The notes beneath the pieces are model-generated. The model ran no database searches, was not told where the DNA came from, and worked only from the letters and a program-made list of their open reading frames with translations. Both the position numbers and the translations under genes were made by a program. A DNA stretch of 64,000 bases. Source: Agromyces albus. Its GTDB lineage: Bacteria; Actinomycetota; Actinomycetes; Actinomycetales; Microbacteriaceae. The stretch is from positions 1 through 64,000 of the forward strand of contig NZ_SDPN01000005.1 of assembly GCF_004134825.1 (NCBI RefSeq), read 5' to 3'. Positions within the stretch are counted from its first letter, which is position 1. Each line of letters starts with the position of its first letter. Positions 8,123 to 16,082 of the stretch are shown one piece after another.

Positions 8123-8476
8123 ATGTCGAAATATCTGTTGCTCTACCGGTCGGCAACCTCTGCTGAAGACCAGATGGCGAACTCCTCACCCGACGAGGCT
8201 CAGGCCGGCATGGATGCGTGGACGGAGTGGGCGAACCGGGCCGGCTCTGCGCTGGTTGACTTCGGTTCTCCAACGACCGCGGTCGGTACGGTCGGTGAAG
8301 CGGGTTCAGCGGGCGGATCGTCGGGGTCGGCGGGCGGATTCGTCGGTGGCTACTCGATCATGCAGGCCGACTCGACCGACGAGCTCAAGAACATGCTCGA
8401 AAGCCACCCGCATCTCATGCTCGACGACTCGTCGATCGAGATCTACGAGCTGCTCGACCTGCCCGGTCAGGGGTGA
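8123..8476 (+). CDS. YciI-related (DGPF-like) protein
   Basis: Small cytosolic protein of 117 aa with the YCII/DGPF ferredoxin-like fold pattern: N-terminal KYLLLYRS strand, a central helix PDEAQAGMDAWTEWANRAG, and a C-terminal strand MQADSTDELKNMLESHPHL. A flexible Gly/Ser/Ala-rich loop (residues about 58-75) replaces the usual short turn. The function of the family is largely unknown. The start is ATG 8123 (GGAG upstream) rather than 8111. It is divergent from an ArsR-SRPBCC regulator, a pairing repeatedly seen with YciI/DGPF proteins, so it is probably that regulator's target. Confidence 0.78.
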   Translation: MSKYLLLYRSATSAEDQMANSSPDEAQAGMDAWTEWANRAGSALVDFGSPTTAVGTVGEAGSAGGSSGSAGGFVGGYSIMQADSTDELKNMLESHPHLMLDDSSIEIYELLDLPGQG

Positions 8477-8583
8477 GCGACTCCCGGGGATGCCGCATAC
8501 GGCGATTGCTCGGCTGATCTGCGTCAGACTGGAAGCAGTCGCCCCGGAGATCCGCCTCCGCGTGCGGCATCCTGGGAGGAACC

Positions 8584-9879
8584 GTGACCCTCGACCGAAC
8601 GACCGCCATCGACGAACTGCTGCCGACGACGCTTCGCGAGGACTTCCCGTACCTCGACCAAGAGCTCAACGGGCATCCGCTCGCCTACCTCGACTCGGGG
8701 GCGACCGCGCAACGCCCGATCGCCGTGCTCGATGCCGAACGCGCCTACCTCGAGCACTCGAACGCCGCCGTGCACCGCGGAGCGAGCACGCTCGTTGGCA
8801 CCTCGACGAGCGCGTTCGAAGAGGCCCGTGAGACGGTGGCCGGCTTCGTCGGCGCCGGGCCGCGCGAGATCGTGTGGACCGAGAACGCCACCGATGCGAT
8901 CAACATGGTCGCGCTCGGAATGGCGGATGCCGCGGCCGGCCTCGGCGGCCCCGAAGCCGACGTGTTCCGGCTCGGCGCCGATGACGAGATCGTGGTGACC
9001 GAGGCCGAGCACCACGCCGACCTCATCCCGTGGCAGCGGCTCGCGGCGAAGACCGGCGCGACGCTCCGCTGGATCCCCGTGCACGACGACGGCACGTGGA
9101 GCATCGACGACGCGGCATCCGTCATCGGGCCGCGAACGCGCCTCGTCGCATTCGGGCACGTCTCGAACGTCACGGGATTCGTGGCGCCCGCCGCCGAGGT
9201 CGTCGAGCTCGCTCACCGCCACGGCGCGCTCGTGCTGCTCGACGCGTGCCAGTCGGTGCCGCACCGGCCCACCGACTTCGCGGCGCTCGGGGTCGACTTC
9301 GCCGCGTTCTCGGCGCACAAGATGCTCGGGCCGACGGGCATCGGCGTGCTGTACGGGCGAGAGCACCTGCTCGACGCGCTGCCGCCGGCGCGCACCGGCG
9401 GATCCACGATCACGACCGTGACGATGGAGTCGGCGTCGTTCCTCCCCTCGCCGCAGCGGTTCGAGGCCGGCACGCAGCCGGTGTCGCAAGCCGTCGCGCT
9501 CGCCGAGGCCGTGCGTTATCTCGACACGCTCGGCATGGAGCAGGTGCACGCGCACGAGTCGGCGCTCGCCGAGCTGCTCGTCGACGAGACGGCGCGGATT
9601 CCCGGCATCCGCCTCATCGGGCCGGCTGCCGGCGTCGAGCGCGCGGCCCTCGCGAGCGTCGACGTGCCGGGAGTGCACGCCCACGACGTCGGCCAGTTCC
9701 TCGACTCGCAGGGCATCGCCGTGCGCGTCGGCCACCACTGCGCGCAGCCGCTGCACCGACGCCTCGGGCTTCGGGCGACCACGCGTGCGAGCGCCTACGT
9801 GTACACGACCACCGACGAGATCCACCGGTTCGCCGCGGCACTCGCCGAGGTGCGCAGGTTCTTCGGAGTCGACGCATGA
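8584..9879 (+). CDS. SufS-like cysteine desulfurase
   Basis: PLP-dependent class V aminotransferase-fold desulfurase, 431 aa, converting cysteine to alanine with transfer of persulfide sulfur for Fe-S assembly. The PLP lysine is Lys246 in SAHKMLGPTGIG; the catalytic Cys is Cys386 in VRVGHHCAQP, the short-loop group II (SufS) pattern. It begins at GTG 8584 after GGGAGGA. Its stop overlaps the SufU start (ATGA), so sulfur donor and acceptor are made together. No sufBCD genes are in the window. A longer insertion after the first third (GGPEADVFRLGADDE) is present compared with standard SufS. Confidence 0.9.
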   Translation: MTLDRTTAIDELLPTTLREDFPYLDQELNGHPLAYLDSGATAQRPIAVLDAERAYLEHSNAAVHRGASTLVGTSTSAFEEARETVAGFVGAGPREIVWTENATDAINMVALGMADAAAGLGGPEADVFRLGADDEIVVTEAEHHADLIPWQRLAAKTGATLRWIPVHDDGTWSIDDAASVIGPRTRLVAFGHVSNVTGFVAPAAEVVELAHRHGALVLLDACQSVPHRPTDFAALGVDFAAFSAHKMLGPTGIGVLYGREHLLDALPPARTGGSTITTVTMESASFLPSPQRFEAGTQPVSQAVALAEAVRYLDTLGMEQVHAHESALAELLVDETARIPGIRLIGPAAGVERAALASVDVPGVHAHDVGQFLDSQGIAVRVGHHCAQPLHRRLGLRATTRASAYVYTTTDEIHRFAAALAEVRRFFGVDA

Positions 9880-10346
9880 GCGACCTGTCGGGCCTCTATC
9901 AAGAGCTGATCCTCGACCACTCTCGCCGCCGGCTCGGCGACGGCGAGCTCGCCGAACCGCACGCCACCCACCACGAGCTCAATCCCACGTGCGGCGATGA
10001 GATCACGATGGGCATCCGCCTCGACGCATCCGGAACCGTACTCGAAGCCATCGGCTGGACGGGCGACGGATGCAGCATCTCAATGGCCTCGGCGTCGGCC
10101 CTCACCGAACTCGCGACGGGCGCCGACCTCGAACGCGTGCGAACGCTCGTCGACGAGTTCCGCTCGATGATGCGCTCGAAGGGAGCGGGCGAGGCGAACG
10201 AAGAGCTCCTCGGCGACGCGATCGCCTTCCATGGCGTCTCGAAGTACGTCATGCGGGTGAAGTGCGCGATGCTCGCGTGGGTCGCGCTCGAGGCCTGCGT
10301 GGCGTCGGCGTCGGCGAGCGCCTCGGAGGCCGCGGAGCCGGCATGA
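9876..10346 (+). CDS. sufU: SufU-type Fe-S assembly sulfurtransferase
   Basis: Zinc-dependent SufU-like protein of 156 aa that accepts persulfide from SufS. The zinc ligands Cys39, Asp41 (NPTCGDE), Cys66 (GDGCSIS) and Cys130 (VKCAML) match the arrangement in Bacillus subtilis SufU. The C-terminus is extended by an Ala/Ser-rich tail. It starts at ATG 9876, overlapping the desulfurase stop by 4 bp, and its own stop overlaps the next start in the same way. Confidence 0.9.
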   Translation: MSDLSGLYQELILDHSRRRLGDGELAEPHATHHELNPTCGDEITMGIRLDASGTVLEAIGWTGDGCSISMASASALTELATGADLERVRTLVDEFRSMMRSKGAGEANEELLGDAIAFHGVSKYVMRVKCAMLAWVALEACVASASASASEAAEPA

Positions 10347-11227
10347 CGTCACTCGATCAGACGACTCGGCACGCGTTCGTCGAGGTCGGCGGCATCCGCA
10401 CCTTCTTCCGCGAGGCCGGCCCGGTCGACGCGCCGGTGCTGCTCCTCCCCCATGGCTACCCCTGCTCCTCGTACGAGTTCCGCAATCTCCTGCCCGCCCT
10501 CGGCGATCGCTGGCGCCTCATCGCCCCCGACGCGCCGGGGTTCGGCTACTCGGGCACTCCGTCGGTCGAGCAGTTCCCGTACACCTTCGCGGCGTACTCG
10601 CGGTGGCTCGAGAGCTTCGCAGAGACGCTGGGCCTGTCGCGATTCGCCCTGTACCTCCACGACTACGGCTCGCAGTTCGGGCTGGAGCTGGCCGTGCGTC
10701 ACCCCGAACGCGTGACGGCGCTCGTGATCCAGAACGGCGACATCTACGCCGACGAGCACGGACCGAAGTACGCGGCGCTCAAGGAGCACTGGGCGAATCC
10801 CACACCCGATGGGCGAGAGAAGCTCGCGGCGAACGTCACCGAGGAGGGCTTCCGCGACGAGTTCGTGGGAGAAGTCCACGCCGATCTGGTGGAACGGATC
10901 ACTCCCGACCTCTGGACGCTGCACTGGTCGTTGATGAACACTCCGGATCGCCGCGAGAACGTGGTGCGCCTCTTCGAGGACCAGTCCACCACGCTCAACC
11001 GGTTCGGAGCCCAGCAGGAGTACTTGCGAACGCACCGCCCGCCGACGCTGATCCTCTGGGGCGTCGAAGACGGCTACATGCCCGAGGGCGCCGCTCGCGC
11101 ATACCTACGCGACCTTCCGGATGCCGAGCTGCACCTCTTCGACGGCGGCCACTGGTTGCTCGAGACGCACTTTCCTGATGCGGCGGCGAGGATGCGGGAC
11201 TTCCTCTCACGGGTACTGCCCAGCTGA
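10343..11227 (+). CDS. alpha/beta hydrolase, haloalkane dehalogenase/epoxide hydrolase-like
   Basis: Cytosolic hydrolase of 294 aa with the oxyanion HGYP motif and the nucleophile elbow LHDYGSQFG, where Asp takes the place of Ser, as in haloalkane dehalogenases and epoxide hydrolases. The catalytic His is likely in FDGGHWLLETH. The cap helices between are intact and length is normal. It overlaps the SufU stop by 4 bp, which makes it the third gene of the desulfurase unit although no functional link is known. The halide-stabilising Trp next to Asp (DW) is Tyr here, so dehalogenation is uncertain. Confidence 0.82.
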   Translation: MTSLDQTTRHAFVEVGGIRTFFREAGPVDAPVLLLPHGYPCSSYEFRNLLPALGDRWRLIAPDAPGFGYSGTPSVEQFPYTFAAYSRWLESFAETLGLSRFALYLHDYGSQFGLELAVRHPERVTALVIQNGDIYADEHGPKYAALKEHWANPTPDGREKLAANVTEEGFRDEFVGEVHADLVERITPDLWTLHWSLMNTPDRRENVVRLFEDQSTTLNRFGAQQEYLRTHRPPTLILWGVEDGYMPEGAARAYLRDLPDAELHLFDGGHWLLETHFPDAAARMRDFLSRVLPS

Positions 11228-11288
11228 ACCCATCAGCGGCGCATAAGCTCGATCCACCGCATCCCACCCGAAGAGGAGCCCGCCTGCA

Positions 11289-12563
11289 ATGAGCGACGCC
11301 GCCGCCCTGGACGTATTCGACCGCCGTGAGTCCGAAGTGCGCGGATACATCCGTGCGTTCCCCACCGTGTTCGATCGCGCGGTCGGCTCGACCCTGATCG
11401 ACGCCGACGGCCGTGAGTACCTCGACTTCTTCGCGGGCGCCGGCGTGCTGAACTACGGGCACAACAATCCCGCGTTCACCCGCGCGCTCATCGAGTACCT
11501 CGAGCGCGATGGCATCATCCACGGGCTCGACATGGCGACGTCGGCCAAGAAGGCGTTCATCGAGACGTTCGAGCGCCTCGTGCTCGAGCCGCGCGGTTTC
11601 GACCACAAGCTGCAGTTCACCGGCCCCACGGGCACGAACGCGGTCGAGGCGGCGCTCAAGGTCGCCCGGCAGGCCACCGGCCGCTCGACCGTCGTCGCCT
11701 TCACGAACGCGTTCCACGGGCTCAGCCTGGGCGCGCTTGCGGCGACCGGCAACAGCCACTACCGCGGCGCGGCCGGCGTCGGCCTCGACGACATCGTGCG
11801 ACTCCCCTACGACGGTTACCTCGGCCCCGACGTCGACACCCTCGACCTGCTCGAGAAGATGCTCGACGACCCGGGCAGCGGGCTCGACCTGCCCGCGGCC
11901 GTCATCGTCGAGGCGGTGCAGGGCGAGGGCGGCATCAACGTCGCGAGCGTGCCGTGGCTGCAGCGGCTCCGCGAGCTCACGGCCGCCCGCGGCATCCTGC
12001 TGATCCTCGATGAGATCCAGTCGGGCATCGGCCGAACCGGCGCCTTCTTCGCCTTCGAGGCGTCGGGCATCGTGCCCGACATCGTGACGGTGTCGAAGTC
12101 GATCTCGGGCTCGGGCCTGCCGATGTCGCTCGTGCTGCTGCGCCCCGACGTCGATGTCTGGAAGCCGGGCGCGCACACCGGCACGTTCCGCGGCAACAAC
12201 CTCGCGTTCGTCTCGGCGCGCGTCGCGCTTGAGACCTACTGGGCCGACTCCGCGCTCGTCGACGGCGTCGCCGCGAAGTCGGCGCTGCTCGCCGCCGAAC
12301 TCGAGCAGATCGCCGCCGCGCACCCCGAGCTCGGCTTCGTCGTGCGCGGGCGCGGGCTCATGTACGGCCTCGCGTGCGACGGCGACCGCGGCCTCGCCGG
12401 CCGCATCTCGGCCGAGGCATTCCGCCGAGGCCTCGTCATCGAGACCTCCGGCGCCTTCGACGAGGTGCTGAAGTTCCTGCCCGCGCTCACCATCACCGAA
12501 GACGAGCTCGCCCGCGGCCTCGCGATCGTGCGCGAGAGCCTCGACTCGGTACTCGCCGGCTGA
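11289..12563 (+). CDS. ectB: diaminobutyrate--2-oxoglutarate aminotransferase (EctB-like)
   Basis: Class III PLP aminotransferase of 424 aa, very close to EctB: it would convert aspartate semialdehyde and glutamate to L-2,4-diaminobutyrate. Characteristic EctB segments are the FFAGAGVLNYGHNN start, QFTGPTGTNAVEAALK, the Asp of ILDEIQSGIGRTG and the PLP lysine in TVSKSISGSGLP. It starts at ATG 11289 with GAAGAGGAG upstream. ectA, ectC and ectD are not adjacent, so the gene may serve dispersed ectoine synthesis, siderophore or cell-wall diaminobutyrate supply. Diaminobutyrate occurs in the peptidoglycan of several Microbacteriaceae, Agromyces included, which is an attractive alternative role. 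Confidence 0.85.
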   Translation: MSDAAALDVFDRRESEVRGYIRAFPTVFDRAVGSTLIDADGREYLDFFAGAGVLNYGHNNPAFTRALIEYLERDGIIHGLDMATSAKKAFIETFERLVLEPRGFDHKLQFTGPTGTNAVEAALKVARQATGRSTVVAFTNAFHGLSLGALAATGNSHYRGAAGVGLDDIVRLPYDGYLGPDVDTLDLLEKMLDDPGSGLDLPAAVIVEAVQGEGGINVASVPWLQRLRELTAARGILLILDEIQSGIGRTGAFFAFEASGIVPDIVTVSKSISGSGLPMSLVLLRPDVDVWKPGAHTGTFRGNNLAFVSARVALETYWADSALVDGVAAKSALLAAELEQIAAAHPELGFVVRGRGLMYGLACDGDRGLAGRISAEAFRRGLVIETSGAFDEVLKFLPALTITEDELARGLAIVRESLDSVLAG

Positions 12564-12694
12564 GCTCCGCGGGGTGAGGAGAGGCAGATGCCGCAGCTGC
12601 AGCATCCGCAAATCCGACCTGCTCGCGCTTGCCATTGTCGCCTCTGGAAGCGGACCTCGTTCGTAACATTCCTGTCCCCCAAATGGGTACCCGG

Positions 12695-12706
12695 ATCGTA
12701 TACGAT
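12695..12706. promoter_or_regulatory. perfect palindrome ATCGTATACGAT upstream of pectate lyase
   Basis: A 12-bp perfect palindrome 69 bp before the pectate lyase start. The GTATAC core resembles FadR/FCD-subfamily GntR operators (for example uronate regulators), and it includes a possible -10 box TATACGAT. No GntR gene is in the window. Confidence 0.45.
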
Positions 12707-12774
12707 GCGCTGTGTCGCGTCACCGGACTCACTGTGAATGCGGGCGCGGCGTTGACGAGAGAGGACCCAAGCGA

Positions 12775-14253
12775 ATGACTCTGCTCCCCCGCAGATCTCG
12801 ATCGACCCCGGAGCGACATGTGAGGAAACGGCACTTCTCGCTGGCAGTGGCACTGGCACTCGCCGTCGCCATCAGTGCTCCGTCCACGGCAATGGCCGCT
12901 CCGGACAATGTGACGGTTCCTTCGGTCGTCGGTCAGCAGAAGTCCGCCGCCCGGGTGGCCCTGCAAGCCGACGGTCTGAAGTCCGCGAACAAGATGGTGA
13001 CGTCGTCGCTGCCAGCGGAAAGCGTGGTCGCCACCGACCCCGCTGCCGGCACGATCGTGCCGGCAGGGACGCAGGTCCTCGTCTACTGGTCGGATGGAAA
13101 GGGGACGTCGGCGACCTCGAGCCCGACTCCCACGAGCAGCCCGACACCCGCGAGTAGCCCTACTCCCACGAGTAGCCCGGCTCCCGCGCCGACGGCATCT
13201 GCGGGCAGTGCAGCGACCAAGTCGGGCGGCTATGCCGATACGCGAGAGGGTGGGGTGACCGGCGGGGGGAACGCGGGTCCGATCACCGTTCGCACCGCAT
13301 CCGAGATGCAGGCCGCGATCGACCGTTACGACGGCGCGTCCGGGCTGGTGATCCGCTACACCGGCACGTTCGACTTCGGAAGCATCTCGGATGTCTGCGC
13401 TCAATGGCAGAAGCCGGCCGGCACGATCGTGTCGATCAAGGGCAAGAGCAACGTGACGATCGAGGGGGCAAGCGGTTCCGCCGCCAACTTCGGGCTGAAC
13501 GTTGCGGGGAACTCGCAGAACATCATCATTCGCAACATGACGATCGGTCTGCTTCCGGGATCCATCGACGCCATCGGCATCGAGGGGACCAGTTCCGGGA
13601 AGCCTGCTGACATCTGGGTGGACCACAACACCCTGTTCAGCGCACTCGTCAAGTGCAGCGGAGCCGGCGACCTCTCGTTCGACGGCCTCCTCGACGTCAA
13701 GAGAGGAGCACACGACGTCACCGTGTCGTACAACCACATCCACGACCACACCAAGGTGGGGCTCGTCGGGGCATCCGACTCCGACCTCTCCACCACGCAC
13801 CTCACGTTCCACCACAACTACTACGAGAACGTGGGCGCCCGAACCCCGTTGCAACGGAGTGGCCGCGCGCACGTGTACAACAACCTCTACAGCGGTGTGA
13901 GCACGTCCGGCATCAACGTGCGAATGGGGGGCTACGCCCTCATCGAAGGGAACCACTTCGAGAACGCCACGAACCCGGTGACCTCACGCGACAGCCCGAA
14001 GGTCGGCTACTGGGAGCTGAACGGGAACAACATCACCTCCCCGTCCGATTTCGCGACCTACGGAATCAAATGGGGATCGTGCAGCGGGACATGCCTGAAG
14101 AACGCCACTGACTGGAAGACGACGGCGCAGTTCCCTGAGGCGATCCCATATGCCTACGTTCTCGCGAAGCCCGGCTGCGTCGAGCAGAGCCTGCCCGCGG
14201 TCGCGGGAGCCGGCAAGGGACTCGCCACGCTCAGCTGCGCGCCAGCACAGTAA
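12775..14253 (+). CDS. secreted pectate lyase (PL1) with N-terminal PASTA domain
   Basis: Extracellular 492-aa enzyme cleaving polygalacturonate by beta-elimination. Signal peptide residues 1-41 (AMA cleavage), PASTA domain at about 45-106 (NVTVPSVVGQQKSAARVAL), a Ser/Pro/Thr linker of TPTSSP units to about 150, then a right-handed parallel beta-helix. PL1 landmarks are IWVDHNTLF (the vWiDH motif), the Ca-binding DGLLDVKRGAHDVTVSYN region, and RTPLQR with the catalytic Arg. The start is ATG 12775 after GAGAGGA. PASTA domains normally bind peptidoglycan in PASTA kinases and PBPs, so a PASTA-lyase fusion suggests retention at the cell wall. Confidence 0.9.
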   Translation: MTLLPRRSRSTPERHVRKRHFSLAVALALAVAISAPSTAMAAPDNVTVPSVVGQQKSAARVALQADGLKSANKMVTSSLPAESVVATDPAAGTIVPAGTQVLVYWSDGKGTSATSSPTPTSSPTPASSPTPTSSPAPAPTASAGSAATKSGGYADTREGGVTGGGNAGPITVRTASEMQAAIDRYDGASGLVIRYTGTFDFGSISDVCAQWQKPAGTIVSIKGKSNVTIEGASGSAANFGLNVAGNSQNIIIRNMTIGLLPGSIDAIGIEGTSSGKPADIWVDHNTLFSALVKCSGAGDLSFDGLLDVKRGAHDVTVSYNHIHDHTKVGLVGASDSDLSTTHLTFHHNYYENVGARTPLQRSGRAHVYNNLYSGVSTSGINVRMGGYALIEGNHFENATNPVTSRDSPKVGYWELNGNNITSPSDFATYGIKWGSCSGTCLKNATDWKTTAQFPEAIPYAYVLAKPGCVEQSLPAVAGAGKGLATLSCAPAQ

Positions 14254-14272
14254 GTCGCTTCGGCGAACCGGG

Positions 14273-14318
14273 ACCCCGGTCGAGCACGCGTTCCGCACGC
14301 GTTGCTCTCGACCGGGGT
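14273..14318 (+). terminator. hairpin after pectate lyase
   Basis: Perfect 12-bp arms ACCCCGGTCGAG and CTCGACCGGGGT around a 22-nt loop that carries a repeated CACGCGTT/GCACGCGTT. It sits 20 bp after the pectate lyase stop. No U-tract follows, as is usual in high-GC actinobacteria. Confidence 0.7.
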
Positions 14319-14512
14319 CGCGGCCTGCGTCGAGGCCGCGTGCGGCGGCGCCGTTTCAATCACAGGACAGCACCGGCCGACAAGTGTTGTGCATGCACGG
14401 CCAAACCGGCGCACCCGGATCAGCACGAGACTTCCCCCGTCAGAGGACCGAGCTCGCACGAGTGAGCCCGGCATCAGCTGGAACGGATGTCCCTGCAGGG
14501 AAAGGCTCGAGA

Positions 14513-15985
14513 ATGAGAAGAATGCACGTCCACGTGTCGGCGATGAGGCCGCGCATCGTGGCTGGAGCACTATTGCCGTTGGCTCTCACGGCAGCACTTG
14601 TTTCTGTCCCAACCGTATCCTTCGCGTCGTCGACCGCAGCTGCGGCGGCAGAGGCAGAGGGCTTGGCGGTGCCCGCCGCGGCACTGACGGAAGTCGATGT
14701 GCCCGGCACGACACCGCTCGGAGCCGCCGCCGTCGATCTGGCGGCACTGGGCTACACCGAGCGGGAGTTCTACGCGGACGGTGTGGCGAATCGCTATTCG
14801 GGTGCGGAGACCGGTGCGTTGCAAGCCGCGCAGATCATCGATGGAGACCGGCCGTACCGCACGCGCGTGCTGGTCAGGACGCCCCAGCCCGAGGACTTCA
14901 ACGGCACCCTCATCGTCGAGTGGGCCAACGTGACGATCGGGCAGGACGGGGAGTTCCTGTTCGCCGAGGTGTACGAGCATCTGCTGCGCGAGGGATACGC
15001 GGTGGCCGCGGTTTCGGCTCAGCGGGTCGGTGTCGAACACCTCAAGCGATGGAGTCCGGAGCGGTACGGGAGTCTCTCAGTGGACGTCAACGCCTGTGGC
15101 ACTGACGGAACATCCCTCTGCACGGGCGATCCCCTGTCGTGGGACATCATGTCGCAGGTGTCCAAGGCGCTCGCAGACAACGTCGGCGACGTCGAGCCGC
15201 TCCCCGGCCTCGAAGTTGAGAACGTCATCGCAGCGGGGCAATCGCAATCAGCGGCGCGCCTGACCGTGTACTACAACACGATCCAGCCGCTCTACGAACT
15301 CTTCGACGGCTTCGTCTACGAAGACGCGGCCGGCCAGTTGCGATCCGACCAGGCCGTTCCGGCGATCAGCGTCAACTCCGACGCATTCGCCTTCGGATTC
15401 CCGCGGACCACGTCGGAGTACACGCGGGTCTGGGAAGTCGCCGGCGGTACCCACGCGTCACTGTACGGGTCGCAATACATGGACGAGGTCATCGTTCGTG
15501 ACCAGTCCCTGCTCGGCCCGAACGGACCGATCTCCTTCACCGACTGGATCGAGCCATCGTGCGTGGCACTTCCGGCGTTCAGCACGGTCGACACCGGCCT
15601 GGTCCTGAACGCCGCCATCGAGTCCGTTCGCGAGTGGATCCTGACCGGGAACCCGGCGGCGCCTTCGAAGCTCTTCGATCGGGATGCCGCCGGCGTACCC
15701 GTGCGCGACGCCGACGGAAATGCGCTGGGGGGAGTCCGGCTCGCACAGCTCACGGCTCCCACCGCCTTCCTCACGCCACGCAACGGGACGGCGTTCCCCT
15801 GCTCCGTGTCGGGCCAGCATCGCTACTACACCGACGAGGAGCTGAAGTCGCTCTACGGAACGCACGACAACTACGTCAAGCAAGTCCGCAGCACGATGCA
15901 CGAGGCTCAGAATGACGGGTACATCCTGAAGTTCGATGAGAAGGCTGCTGTCGAGGCCGCGAAGGCCTCGAACGTCGCTCGCTGA
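14513..15985 (+). CDS. secreted alpha/beta hydrolase domain protein (PF20091-like)
   Basis: Exported 490-aa protein. The signal peptide covers about residues 1-38 (VSFASS). The rest matches the large actinobacterial alpha/beta hydrolase-domain family whose members begin with a beta-rich part (TRVLVRTPQPEDFNGTLIVE) and hold the nucleophile in AAGQSQSAARL. The presumed catalytic His lies in EVAGGTHASLYG. Two Cys pairs (NACGTDGTSLC) suggest a disulfide in the exported protein. The substrate is unknown; the neighbouring pectate lyase is compatible with a role on plant polymer esters, but this is only context. The start ATG 14513 follows AGGGAAAGG. Confidence 0.78.
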   Translation: MRRMHVHVSAMRPRIVAGALLPLALTAALVSVPTVSFASSTAAAAAEAEGLAVPAAALTEVDVPGTTPLGAAAVDLAALGYTEREFYADGVANRYSGAETGALQAAQIIDGDRPYRTRVLVRTPQPEDFNGTLIVEWANVTIGQDGEFLFAEVYEHLLREGYAVAAVSAQRVGVEHLKRWSPERYGSLSVDVNACGTDGTSLCTGDPLSWDIMSQVSKALADNVGDVEPLPGLEVENVIAAGQSQSAARLTVYYNTIQPLYELFDGFVYEDAAGQLRSDQAVPAISVNSDAFAFGFPRTTSEYTRVWEVAGGTHASLYGSQYMDEVIVRDQSLLGPNGPISFTDWIEPSCVALPAFSTVDTGLVLNAAIESVREWILTGNPAAPSKLFDRDAAGVPVRDADGNALGGVRLAQLTAPTAFLTPRNGTAFPCSVSGQHRYYTDEELKSLYGTHDNYVKQVRSTMHEAQNDGYILKFDEKAAVEAAKASNVAR

Positions 15986-16018
15986 GAACGTCGGGGCCCG
16001 ATCCCGTCAGGCCAAGCG

Positions 16019-16061
16019 GGACTGCGCATCACCTCTCCAGTGGGAAGGTGGTGCGCAGTCC
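16019..16061. terminator. strong bidirectional hairpin
   Basis: 16-bp stem (one G-U pair) between GGACTGCGCATCACCT and AGGTGGTGCGCAGTCC with an 11-nt loop, placed between the convergent alpha/beta hydrolase and SDR genes. It can terminate both. Confidence 0.8.
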
Positions 16062-16082
16062 TCGACGCGTGTGGACGGTCGC

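Noticed and set aside
8524-9825. 433-codon open frame on the - strand
   Set aside because: Exact antisense shadow of the cysteine desulfurase gene; Arg/Asp/His-rich with no family motif.
11289-12563. Ectoine operon (ectABC)
   Set aside because: Only the ectB-type gene is present; flanks encode unrelated proteins.
10995-14000. Long - strand frames (546 and 487 codons)
   Set aside because: Shadows of the EctB and pectate lyase genes, whose products match known families.
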